Shown here in pieces: positions 21,567 through 28,509 of a stretch of 28,809 bases of DNA. Origin of the DNA: UBA9630 sp043725085 (GTDB taxonomy: Bacteria > Patescibacteriota > Minisyncoccia > Moranbacterales > UBA2206); assembly GCA_043725085.1 (NCBI GenBank), contig JAYSLY010000015.1, forward strand, positions 1 to 28,809. Direction: 5' to 3'. Numbering within the stretch: the stretch's first letter is position 1; each line of letters starts with the position of its first letter. The notes beneath the pieces were generated by a model. The model saw only the letters and a list, made by a program, of their open reading frames with translations. It did not search any database and had not been told where the DNA came from. Both the position numbers and the translations under genes were made by a program.

Positions 21567-21689
21567 GCTATAGCTATAATGCACCAAATTAATTTATACT
21601 AACATTTTTGATAGTCATAATATAGCGTACCAAAAACAAAAGTAGACGATAAAGCTGATTTTTTACGAGATGCGGTATTCATTGTACAA

Positions 21690-21898
21690 AATTCGAACCT
21701 TTTTTGAAAGCAATCCCGATGAAGAAATCTGAAACAATGCGGACGAAGTTTTGCGGAAACAATTTTCTGGGGAAAGGATTCCGCAAAACTTCGGCTGATT
21801 CCTTTTTTCTGAATTCGGATGTCGCAAGCGGAGGAGGAGGGGTCTGGGGAGGAATCCTCCGCTTGCTCCTCTTTTTGTTTTGGCGAAATTCGGGCGGG
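21690..21898. repeat. Intergenic element with two inverted repeats
   Basis: CGAAGTTTTGCGGAA (21744-21758) pairs exactly with 21779-21793 (15 bp, 20-nt loop), and GCAAGCGGAGGA (21824-21835) pairs exactly with 21855-21866 (12 bp). The element starts with TTCGAACC-TTTTTTGA (near 21693), like 12470, and lies directly after the stop of the HEPN-like gene. It is richer in G+C than its surroundings and has no terminal T-run. The 464-nt gap 21435-21898 holds this element and the terminator at 21543-21566, and no gene that I can support. Confidence 0.55.
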
Positions 21899-22615
21899 CT
21901 AAGATTTCTTTAGAACTTCGTCTAAAGAATCTAACATTGAATAATTTGGGTTGCCAAAGGAAAAATCAAACCAGAAGTATGTTTTGATTTTCAAATCCTT
22001 GATAATCTCTCCGAGATTATCAATATAAGAATCTTGAAATAAAAGGTCAGCAGAACCTGCTGGTTCTTTCAAATCTTTATGTTTGTGTCCAACTTGATGA
22101 TGTCGTATTTTGTGAAAACTAAATTTTTCAAATTTAGTTTTCAATTCTTGAAAATCGGCGAGTCCACTTTCCACTCGCTTTTTTCTTCTAATATCCGCCA
22201 TAACTGTTCCCAAATGATTATCTGGTTCATCAGCTTTAAGGAGAAAGGTTTTATAACCGTAGAAAGTGGGTTCGCCTAAATACGGATAATCTCTTTTTAT
22301 GCTTTCAATAAATTTAGATTCAACTTTTTGGTCGACGAGAACTAGAGAGTTTTTATCATTCTCAATAACTTTTTCTAGAACTGGTTTTATTTTTAAGTCG
22401 TTTTTCTCTGTTGAACAAATCAGGGTTTGTAAAACACTTAAAGATTCATTGAAAGCATTGTTTGCTGTTAAAACAAAAAATGTGTTTTCATGTCTGCCTT
22501 TTTTATTCAAATAATCTTTATAAATTTTTTGACATACCAAAAAATTTATTTCCGCCAAGTGAACTAACTGAAAAATTTTATGGATATATTCTGATTGGGA
22601 AATAACTTTTTTCAT
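21899..22615 (-). CDS. HEPN-like (AbiU2-type) protein, 238 residues
   Basis: A mostly helical, soluble protein. The pattern TANNAFNESLSVLQTLI (50-66) followed much later by KIRHHQVGHKHKD (169-181, R171-x5-H177) is like HEPN proteins of the AbiU2 group, in which the Arg...His motif cuts RNA or takes part in abortive infection and toxin-antitoxin pairs. This is a motif-level match and the residue spacing is at the edge of R-x4-6-H. It is the last gene of an operon with a HExxH peptidase (10 nt upstream), a protein of unknown function and an Xre regulator. A toxin or anti-phage effector role is inference. Confidence 0.55.
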   Translation of the reverse strand: MKKVISQSEYIHKIFQLVHLAEINFLVCQKIYKDYLNKKGRHENTFFVLTANNAFNESLSVLQTLICSTEKNDLKIKPVLEKVIENDKNSLVLVDQKVESKFIESIKRDYPYLGEPTFYGYKTFLLKADEPDNHLGTVMADIRRKKRVESGLADFQELKTKFEKFSFHKIRHHQVGHKHKDLKEPAGSADLLFQDSYIDNLGEIIKDLKIKTYFWFDFSFGNPNYSMLDSLDEVLKKS

Positions 22616-22625
22616 TAGTAAATAA

Positions 22626-23714
22626 TCAAGAAAATTTTAACTTCAGTTTGTAGAAAAAGCCGACATACTTTTTCAAAATATCAACATCTTTTTTGAGTAA
22701 AAAATCTTGTTTTGCCAATTCCTCATTAGCTGATTTTAATTGCGTTTCATATTTCTGCATCGTTTCTATATTCCCAGCAGTATAAGTTTTAAGATTTTCT
22801 ACAAACTTCAAAAAAGTTTCCAGACTTGCTTCATTTTTCCTAACAACGGAATGGAAATTGTCAGTGTGTCCTGGTTGATGAAAAGCACTAATCTTTTGTC
22901 CGTCTTCTGGAGAAATTTTTTGATGTAAATTTTTGTCTAAATATTCAAGATAATTTTCAAAATAGAAAGATAATTTTTTAGTTTTACCTAAATGTTTCTT
23001 AAATTGCTCTAACTTTTTAAGAAGTTTCTTTTTCGCTGATTTTTGCGTATCTAAAACTTTTTCAATTTTATGAAAGGCAAAATTAAAATTATCATCTGAT
23101 AAATAGCCGTATGTTGTAGTTTCGGTGTGAGTGGTGGTTGTGCTAGAAAGAAATCCACTGTCTGTAAAAGTACTTGTCTTTATAACTTTCCTACCAGTTT
23201 TCATAATCTTGGCGAAGCCAAGAAGCATGGCGGTTAGATCGGTATAAAATTCGTTCTCTTTTTCTTTATGCCACATTGAATAAAGAACGATATGGGAAAG
23301 TTCGTGTGCCATTATACTGATTAGCGTCGCCGAATTTTCCGCGCAATTTTCACTAAGTCGAACATTTATAGGAAAATTAACCATGCTAGGTGTTCCGTAA
23401 AAAGGTAAATTTGGCGGAATAGAAACTTGCGCGGTAATTCCTCCAACTCCGCGATTGTGTTGATCTGTTTTTACAAGATGCGTACTCGAAAAACCATCGC
23501 TGGAACTTGGTCGGTATCCTTTTGGAACATAAGAAATATTTATCTCAATCGGCAATCCTAAATATAGAGCGATTCCCTTAACAGCTTCTTTAACTTTTTT
23601 AGAACCGATGAGAGTGATTAGTTTTTCGTGGTCTACAAATTCTTTTGTCCCCAAAGTTGGAAGAAGCTCATTCAGTGCTTTTTCTATGTAATCATTTTTC
23701 ACTTCACTATCCAT
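22626..23714 (-). CDS. HExxH metallopeptidase-like protein, 362 residues
   Basis: The central MAHELSHIVLYSMWHKEKENEFYTDL holds HELSH (137-141) and, 13 residues on, E155-x3-D159, which gives the zinc ligands of a gluzincin-like peptidase. The N-terminal 120 residues are a mixed domain; the C-terminal 150 are coiled-coil-like (KKKLLKKLEQFKKHLGKTKKL and a long Glu/Lys-rich region near 320-350). There is no signal peptide, so it acts in the cytoplasm. I cannot name the family. The end of the gene is 10 nt from the HEPN-like gene; a peptidase paired with a toxin-like protein and an Xre regulator recalls known control modules, but none that I know has this composition. Confidence 0.7.
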   Translation of the reverse strand: MDSEVKNDYIEKALNELLPTLGTKEFVDHEKLITLIGSKKVKEAVKGIALYLGLPIEINISYVPKGYRPSSSDGFSSTHLVKTDQHNRGVGGITAQVSIPPNLPFYGTPSMVNFPINVRLSENCAENSATLISIMAHELSHIVLYSMWHKEKENEFYTDLTAMLLGFAKIMKTGRKVIKTSTFTDSGFLSSTTTTHTETTTYGYLSDDNFNFAFHKIEKVLDTQKSAKKKLLKKLEQFKKHLGKTKKLSFYFENYLEYLDKNLHQKISPEDGQKISAFHQPGHTDNFHSVVRKNEASLETFLKFVENLKTYTAGNIETMQKYETQLKSANEELAKQDFLLKKDVDILKKYVGFFYKLKLKFS

Positions 23715-23783
23715 AAAATATATTATTTAATCAACTCTTCAATTTTGCGTTGTATAAAACCAAGCGGATAATTACCCAATAAA

Positions 23784-24551
23784 TTAACCCATGAAAAGTT
23801 TTTTGAAAAATCCTTTTGCAAATTCAGTGGGTATATTTTTTTCAACAAAAGCTTCTCTGGCTTTTTCATTATCTTCGGAATTTTTAGCAGAAAAATGTTG
23901 AGATTGTTTTTTATCCTTAGTTTCAATGGCAAAAAAATTATTTCTATTATTTATACAAACCGATGAAATATCTGCTAAGTTAATCTTAAAACTTCCATCA
24001 ATGTATCTGGCTAGTATGTTTAGTGGTATTTCGTCATTTTTTTCAAAAGTTTTTGGTTTATTAGTTAATTTATCAATAATCTCACCTACTAAACCAAATA
24101 GAACTCCACCTGTGGCGTAAAAAGCCGGTAAATTTTTAGGTAAATTTTTTACTTTTGTTGTAATAAAATACACACATTTATCAGTAATAAAAACATTGCC
24201 GACTAAATCGCGATTCATTTGAGTTACCTTTGTTTCACTTATTACTAAGTTAATTTTTCCGCTGGTATCTTTTTCTATTTTTATTGCTTGTTCAAAAATA
24301 TTTTTATTTTTCTCAACGAGAACATCAAGTATACTTTTAATTTCGGGTATATAATCTTTTTTGGTGAAAATTAATTCAATCAATTTTTCTATTGGATAAT
24401 TTTCCAGTATCAATTTTGATATATCACCCCTTTCCTTTACTAATTCAATTATCTCAATTAGAGCTTCCCTGGTATAAGTACTATTATCTTCTAAGATTAT
24501 TTTTAATAAATCTTTAGTTTCAGTATCTTGATATTGTTTTTTAAAATCCAT
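23784..24551 (-). CDS. Protein of unknown function, possible PH/GRAM-like domain
   Basis: 255 residues. Residues 1-100 are helical and Lys/Glu-rich; from about 95 a beta-rich part follows (INLVISETKVTQMNRDLVGNVFITDKCVYFITTK), with the spacing of PH/GRAM-like domains, then a loop with small hydrophobic residues (about 150-165). The last 60 residues end FAKGFFKKLFMG. The family is not known to me and the PH/GRAM label is only a pattern-level guess. In an overlapping frame, 20 codons down to 23723 (GNYPLGFIQRKIEELIK) read like a protein end, so a frameshift may have shortened the gene. It begins 15 nt after the Xre gene. Confidence 0.6.
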   Translation of the reverse strand: MDFKKQYQDTETKDLLKIILEDNSTYTREALIEIIELVKERGDISKLILENYPIEKLIELIFTKKDYIPEIKSILDVLVEKNKNIFEQAIKIEKDTSGKINLVISETKVTQMNRDLVGNVFITDKCVYFITTKVKNLPKNLPAFYATGGVLFGLVGEIIDKLTNKPKTFEKNDEIPLNILARYIDGSFKINLADISSVCINNRNNFFAIETKDKKQSQHFSAKNSEDNEKAREAFVEKNIPTEFAKGFFKKLFMG

Positions 24552-24566
24552 ATATTTATATCTAAA

Positions 24567-24797
24567 TTAATTAATAAAATAATCTAACGACTTTTTATAA
24601 ATCTTCGCAAAATCTCCTAATTCAATAGCTTCGATCTTTCGCTCGCCTCGTTCAATCTTAGAAAGATATGATTGAGGTTTCTTTAACTTTTTACTTGCCT
24701 CTATTTGAGTTAAACTTGCCTCTAGGCGAGCAGAACGAAGCTTCTTAAGTAATTCATTATTTTTTTGTGAATATGTTTTTGACACCCGGATTCGCAT
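24567..24797 (-). CDS. Xre-family helix-turn-helix regulator
   Basis: 76 residues from the ATG at 24797. LLKKLRSARLEASLTQIEASKKLKKPQSYLSKIERGERKIEAIELGDFAKIYKKSL is a complete HTH_3/Cro-CI domain, and the rest is a short tail, so it consists of the DNA-binding domain only. I prefer this start to one further upstream (24878) because the longer N-terminus has no family support and overlaps a truncated gene. No ribosome binding site is visible. It heads the operon of the unknown protein, peptidase and HEPN-like protein and is the likely regulator of it. Confidence 0.8.
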   Translation of the reverse strand: MRIRVSKTYSQKNNELLKKLRSARLEASLTQIEASKKLKKPQSYLSKIERGERKIEAIELGDFAKIYKKSLDYFIN

Positions 24798-25024
24798 TTG
24801 AAATAGAACACTAGTAAGATTAAAGAGTAAGATTTTTTTATATATACTCGCAAAAGTACCGACACAGAAGATCGGCAAGTTAGAAGCATTTCAGACCACG
24901 CGCCTGCCGCCGCAGAAAGTAAACCACCCGCAAAAGGAACGACTCCGCCGATAACTTGCAAAGCACCCCTGATTATTTTAGGGGTGCTTCCTTCTGCTGG
25001 TAAATTTTTTTCGTCCTCTGCCAT
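24722..25024 (-). pseudogene. Truncated gene for a small Gly/Ala-rich protein
   Basis: The frame starts ATG at 25024, 1 nt after the stop of the membrane-protein gene, and reads MAEDEKNLPAEG..., then RGALQVIGGVVPFAGGLLSA and AAGAWSE (about residues 20-45). Such a GG-x2-PF-x-GG-x5-AAAGAWSE start occurs, as I recall, in a larger unnamed bacterial family in which a charged helical domain follows. Here the sequence changes after AWSE to a stretch with no matching character that runs into the Xre gene in another frame, so the gene looks cut and joined to foreign DNA at about 24888. A hairpin AGCACCCCT/AGGGGTGCT lies in its coding part (24962-24987). Confidence 0.5.
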
Positions 25025-25025
25025 A

Positions 25026-25844
25026 TTAACTTCCAAAAAATTCGTTGTACACTTTTTGATAATTTTGCTGATCTTGTGCTCCTTCTTGCACCACCGCATT
25101 AACTTTATCAACAGTAGTATTGACGATCGAGGCTTTCGCTGAAATTTCCGTCTCTGATTGGTTATCAATTATGGCTTGATAATAATTTATTTTAGCCGTG
25201 AAAATTTCGTTATAAATATTTTTTGCTTTTTCATCGGATTTTACTAACCGTGAAAAAGCGCCTACTAAACTTTGGGAGTATTTAACTAAAATAGGACTTG
25301 CTTGATTGAAATACTGAACGACATTGTCTTGTCGTTCATCGTTTAATTTCTGTAGGGTTTTATAAGCGGCAATATTTTTCATATAGCCAGCTCTTGAATC
25401 AGTTTTGTCATCGACACTGTTTTGAGCAGTCTCCCAACGAGTTTGAAAATCTGCTAAATATGTTTTTTGATTTTGATTTAATTGTGTCAACGAGTCCCGA
25501 TCTCTAGTCGCAATTTCTGTTCCAAGAGGTGTTCTTACAGCAACCGCTTCCCAGTTATTAGCCAAAGAAGTCAGAAATCCAATTAGCAACGCCGAGACAA
25601 CATAAAGAATGAAAAAAGTTAAAGCAATTTTCCCCGCCTCGTTTTTAATTTTTATTTTTGATTTAAGTCGGTGATAAAAAACACCCGCCAATATTGCAAT
25701 AGCCAAAATGATAAATTCGTCTAGTGTGCTCTTTTTGAAACTTTGAGCAAATGTCCAAATCAAGCCAGCAATAAGATAACCAGCAAACCATTTATTTTTT
25801 GCTGGAACTGATAGTTGTGTTTCCTTGTTTTGTTCGTTTTCCAT
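25026..25844 (-). CDS. Membrane protein of unknown function, three N-terminal helices
   Basis: 272 residues from the ATG at 25844. I reject the longer frame (to 25919) because it runs through the tRNA-Ser gene. Transmembrane segments lie at about 19-35, 41-58 and 70-90, followed by a helical outer or cytoplasmic domain (about 95-272) rich in Gln/Asn/Lys, which looks like a coiled coil. No enzymatic motif is visible. The stop codon is 1 nt from the start of the truncated gene, so the two form one translation unit, perhaps as an old two-gene pair of which the second is damaged. Confidence 0.65.
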   Translation of the reverse strand: MENEQNKETQLSVPAKNKWFAGYLIAGLIWTFAQSFKKSTLDEFIILAIAILAGVFYHRLKSKIKIKNEAGKIALTFFILYVVSALLIGFLTSLANNWEAVAVRTPLGTEIATRDRDSLTQLNQNQKTYLADFQTRWETAQNSVDDKTDSRAGYMKNIAAYKTLQKLNDERQDNVVQYFNQASPILVKYSQSLVGAFSRLVKSDEKAKNIYNEIFTAKINYYQAIIDNQSETEISAKASIVNTTVDKVNAVVQEGAQDQQNYQKVYNEFFGS

Positions 25845-25877
25845 ATTTTTGGTTCGGAAACCATTTTCGAAAATTTG

Positions 25878-25964
25878 CGGAGAGAGAGGGATTCGAACCC
25901 TCGATACCCTTGCGAGCATGCCACCTTTCCAAGGTGGTGCACTAGACCACTATGCGACCTCTCC
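25878..25964 (-). tRNA. tRNA-Ser (anticodon GGA)
   Basis: Class II tRNA: acceptor GGAGAGG/TCTCTCC with a G-U pair and G discriminator, anticodon stem CCACC/GGTGG with loop TTGGAAA (anticodon GGA, codons UCC/UCU), long variable arm, and T arm with GGTTCGAATCC. The CCA end is not encoded. Confidence 0.95.
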
Positions 25965-26057
25965 AAAATGTCTGAACTCTGATTTATTTGATTAAAAGAT
26001 TAGCGTGATTAAGCCATCAGGTTAATCATAGAAATCCTAAAAATCAAGGTTTGTATT

Positions 26058-27524
26058 TTAATTTATTTCCCGAATCCCCACCAACCGCATTTTTTCTCCT
26101 CCGGGAATTCGCCCCAAAACTACCACCACTTTGTCCCCCGCTTCAATTTTTTGCTCCTTTTTCAGCCGCTCAAGCATATTTTCAATCAGGCTTTCCTTGT
26201 CTACATTTTCCAAAAGATAGCTCTCCACTCCCCAGACCATCGATAGTTGATTGTAAACCTTTTCACTGATTGTGGCAACAAAGTTTTTTTGCATTGGTCG
26301 AAAATGCGCAATGAGGCGCGCTGTGAGACCGGAAACTGTGATCGCCACAATTGCTAACGCCCCTGAACCTTTGGCTAAATTATAGGCGCTTTCTATGATC
26401 GCCACGTAGTCTTGATCCTTGTCATCGCTCGGAGTGGCGCATTGAAAATCATCATCAAAGCGTGACTCTTCCGTGTCAGAAATTATCTGGCTCATTGTCG
26501 CAACCGCTTTTTGCGGAAATTTTCCATTAGCCGATTCGCCAGAAAGCATCACGGCATCAGTGTGATCGATGACCGCATTGGACACATCAGAAACTTCGGC
26601 GCGAGTCGGGATTGGGTTTTGAATCATCGATTCGAGCATTTGAGTGGCCACAATGACCGGACGCACGGCTCTCACGCATTTAGCAATGATTTCTTTTTGA
26701 TAGAGCACCACTTTTGTCTCATCCATTTCAATTCCAAGATCGCCTCTCGCCACCATAATCACATCTGTCGCGGCAATAATTTCATCGATATTTTTAATCG
26801 CTTCTTTTCTTTCAATTTTGGCCACGATTTGCGGCAAGTTATCCTCGCGTCCCAAAAGTTTTCTCATTTTTTCGCGTGTTTCCTCGATTTCTTTGCCATT
26901 GGAAACGAATGATAGGGCAATAAAATCCACCTCGCGACTCATTGCATAGGCCAGATCTTCTTCATCTTTTTTAGTCACCGCGCCAATTTTGAGCTTGGAA
27001 TCAGGCACATTCACGCCTTTATGGTTTTTGATCACGCCACCATTAATTACTTCTGCCACCAATGATTTTTCGTCTTTCTCGACTACGACCAAGCGTTTCA
27101 GACCATCTTCAATTAGTATGCTTTCCCCAATATTTATATCATTAACAATCTCGGGCCAATCGAGCAGTATTTTTTTATTGGAAATTTGGTCATTTGATAT
27201 TGATTTTAAATTGGAAATTTCAAATTTGAAATTATCCCCCACCGATACATCAGAAATCCAGATATATTCGCCATTCTTAATTTCCACATCCTCATCCACC
27301 ACAGTCCTGATCCTCGGTCCTTGCAAATCCACCATAATTCCCACCGGAACATTCAACTCTTTGGAAAGCTCGCGCACTAGCGTGATCACTTTGCCATTTG
27401 ATTCGTATGTTCCATGGGAAAAATTAATCCGACAAACGTTGAGACCAGCAAGAATCAACTCGCGCAAAACTTCTCTCGAATCAGAAGCAGGGCCAATTGT
27501 AGCTACTATTTTGGTTTTTTTCAT
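26058..27524 (-). CDS. pyk: Pyruvate kinase
   Basis: 488 residues. TKIVATIGPAS, AGLNVCRINFSHGT (phosphate and K+ ligands), VDLQGPRIR, PQIVAKIERKEAI (catalytic Lys), VMVARGDLGIE, ATQMLESMIQNPIPTRAEVSDVSNAV and DAVMLSGESA are all present. The C-terminal regulatory domain (about 355-488) follows. It makes pyruvate and ATP from phosphoenolpyruvate and ADP, the last glycolytic step. In the B domain, residues 98-117 (NFKFEISNLKSISNDQISNK) look like translated AATTTGAAATTTC-type repeat DNA, between VGD and KILLDWPEI, where the family has only a short loop. The frame is intact and all catalytic motifs remain. Confidence 0.97.
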   Translation of the reverse strand: MKKTKIVATIGPASDSREVLRELILAGLNVCRINFSHGTYESNGKVITLVRELSKELNVPVGIMVDLQGPRIRTVVDEDVEIKNGEYIWISDVSVGDNFKFEISNLKSISNDQISNKKILLDWPEIVNDINIGESILIEDGLKRLVVVEKDEKSLVAEVINGGVIKNHKGVNVPDSKLKIGAVTKKDEEDLAYAMSREVDFIALSFVSNGKEIEETREKMRKLLGREDNLPQIVAKIERKEAIKNIDEIIAATDVIMVARGDLGIEMDETKVVLYQKEIIAKCVRAVRPVIVATQMLESMIQNPIPTRAEVSDVSNAVIDHTDAVMLSGESANGKFPQKAVATMSQIISDTEESRFDDDFQCATPSDDKDQDYVAIIESAYNLAKGSGALAIVAITVSGLTARLIAHFRPMQKNFVATISEKVYNQLSMVWGVESYLLENVDKESLIENMLERLKKEQKIEAGDKVVVVLGRIPGGEKMRLVGIREIN

Positions 27525-27563
27525 AAAAGTATTGTTATTATTACCTATCTATATTGGCACAAC

Positions 27564-27606
27564 AAACAAAAACAGACAACCCCGAAAGGTTCGTCTGTTT
27601 TTTTCA
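27564..27606. terminator. Intrinsic terminator after the DUF4870-like gene
   Basis: AACAGACAACCCC and GGTTCGTCTGTT pair around a CGAAA-type loop, with T's on the right and A's on the left, so it can act on both strands. On the minus strand it ends the gene at 27618-27998, and pyk begins 40 nt further on. Confidence 0.75.
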
Positions 27607-27617
27607 AGTCCAAAAGT

Positions 27618-27998
27618 CTATTTGATCAGTTCGAATCCGCCAATGATTGGCAGCTTTTTCATTTCTCCCTTTGCTCCGTTAATTATACCCATGATTGCTA
27701 AAACAAAAATCAAAATTGTTCCAAGCGGTAATATAATAAACCAACCGAGAATTGGGATGATTGTTCCCACAACGTTCACTGCAATGACTGCAAGGAGGAG
27801 GTTTAGTTGTTGATTAGCGTGAAATTTGGCAAAAGGACTATTTTTTGCTTCTGATACTAACGGGATAAAAAACAAGATTGGAATGATATAGCCGACGATT
27901 GCCATCGCCTTATTTTTTTCCGCGTCCGCATTGTTTGCCTTTGGCGCCTCTGCCGGAGCAATAGCTTGCGGGCCAGCCTCATTTTTTTGTTCGTCCAT
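27618..27998 (-). CDS. DUF4870/Tic20-like membrane protein
   Basis: 126 residues. A low-complexity Ala/Pro/Asn/Glu N-terminus (1-35) precedes membrane segments: KAMAIVGYIIPILFFIPLV, then FAKFHANQQLNLLLAVIAVNVVGTIIPI, and FIILPLGTILIFVLAIMGIINGAKG. The pattern of FHA-x-QQ-L-LL and a terminal G-x-GE is typical of DUF4870 proteins. Their function is unknown. I chose the ATG at 27998; a GTG at 28016 adds 6 residues but lies in a hairpin. Confidence 0.8.
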   Translation of the reverse strand: MDEQKNEAGPQAIAPAEAPKANNADAEKNKAMAIVGYIIPILFFIPLVSEAKNSPFAKFHANQQLNLLLAVIAVNVVGTIIPILGWFIILPLGTILIFVLAIMGIINGAKGEMKKLPIIGGFELIK

Positions 27999-28013
27999 AT
28001 TTTTATTGTTTGC

Positions 28014-28046
28014 CACGTGTCCGCCTCGGGCGGATTCATGTGGTTA
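28014..28046. repeat. GC palindrome CCGCC-TCG-GGCGG with outer stem
   Basis: CCGCC-TCG-GGCGG (28021-28033) is enclosed by CCAC (28013-28016) and GTGG (28040-28043). It belongs to the same type as 14563-14577 and 14711-14725 and lies just before the DUF4870-like gene. Confidence 0.5.
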
Positions 28047-28092
28047 TTTAATTACTTATACCATTTTAACATAACCCCAAATATCCGCAAGC

Positions 28093-28473
28093 CTAGGAAA
28101 CTTCCAGCAATTCTCGTAAAATTTCTTCCGGAATCGGATTTTTCTGCGGACTCAAACCGGGATAGCGCCACGCACTAATTATTTTGCATTTGGTATCAAG
28201 AGAAAGTTTTTTATTTTTGCCGGTTTGTTTTTTATTTTTCTGAAACATTACCCAAACCTCCTGCTTCCAGACTTCTTTTCCATTGACCATTTTCGGCGCC
28301 ACCGGCTGCATCACCGCGATTGTATTTTCTACAACGCCTTCTTCTTTTCTTTTTGGCCGTCCAATCACACTGCGTACTTTTTGTTCGCTAAGGCCATAAA
28401 ATCGCATCTTAAATTTCACGTGCTCCGTCCAATAATAGCTGCTCGTATTTTTCAGATTTCTGATTATTTTCAT
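28093..28473 (-). CDS. Small conserved protein of unknown function
   Basis: 126 residues. The motif YYWTEHVKFKMRFYGLSEQKV (about 13-33), then GRPKRKEEGVVENTIAVMQPV, is one that I associate with short hypothetical proteins of Parcubacteria-type genomes; the first part recalls DUF4258-like small proteins, the pattern H-x2-KM-x3-G-l-s-e-x2-V. Residues 78-95 are Lys-rich; the end repeats WRYPGLSPQ. Soluble, no signal peptide. It may be related to toxin-like or RNA-binding small folds, but there is no direct proof. Its gene lies between the transposase and the DUF4870-like gene. Confidence 0.65.
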   Translation of the reverse strand: MKIIRNLKNTSSYYWTEHVKFKMRFYGLSEQKVRSVIGRPKRKEEGVVENTIAVMQPVAPKMVNGKEVWKQEVWVMFQKNKKQTGKNKKLSLDTKCKIISAWRYPGLSPQKNPIPEEILRELLEVS

Positions 28474-28509
28474 GGATTATAAATAAACATTTTCAATATT
28501 GTTTCGATC

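Noticed and set aside
21704..21913. Plus-strand 69-codon frame in the intergenic element
   Set aside because: It runs through two perfect inverted repeats, is Gly/Leu/Phe low-complexity and has no start signal.
22626..23714. ImmA/IrrE peptidase partner for the Xre regulator
   Set aside because: The zinc motif continues with E-x3-D and long coiled-coil parts, unlike the compact ImmA/IrrE pattern with its EAN-x-FA segment.
25845..25919. Longer N-terminus for the membrane protein at 25026-25844
   Set aside because: The extra codons overlap the tRNA-Ser(GGA) gene; the internal ATG at 25844 gives a normal membrane-protein start.
26989..27813. Long plus-strand reading frame (274 codons) opposite pyruvate kinase
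   Set aside because: It is antisense to a clear pyruvate kinase gene, shows no family features and has low-complexity Ser/Thr/Ile composition typical of a mirrored frame.
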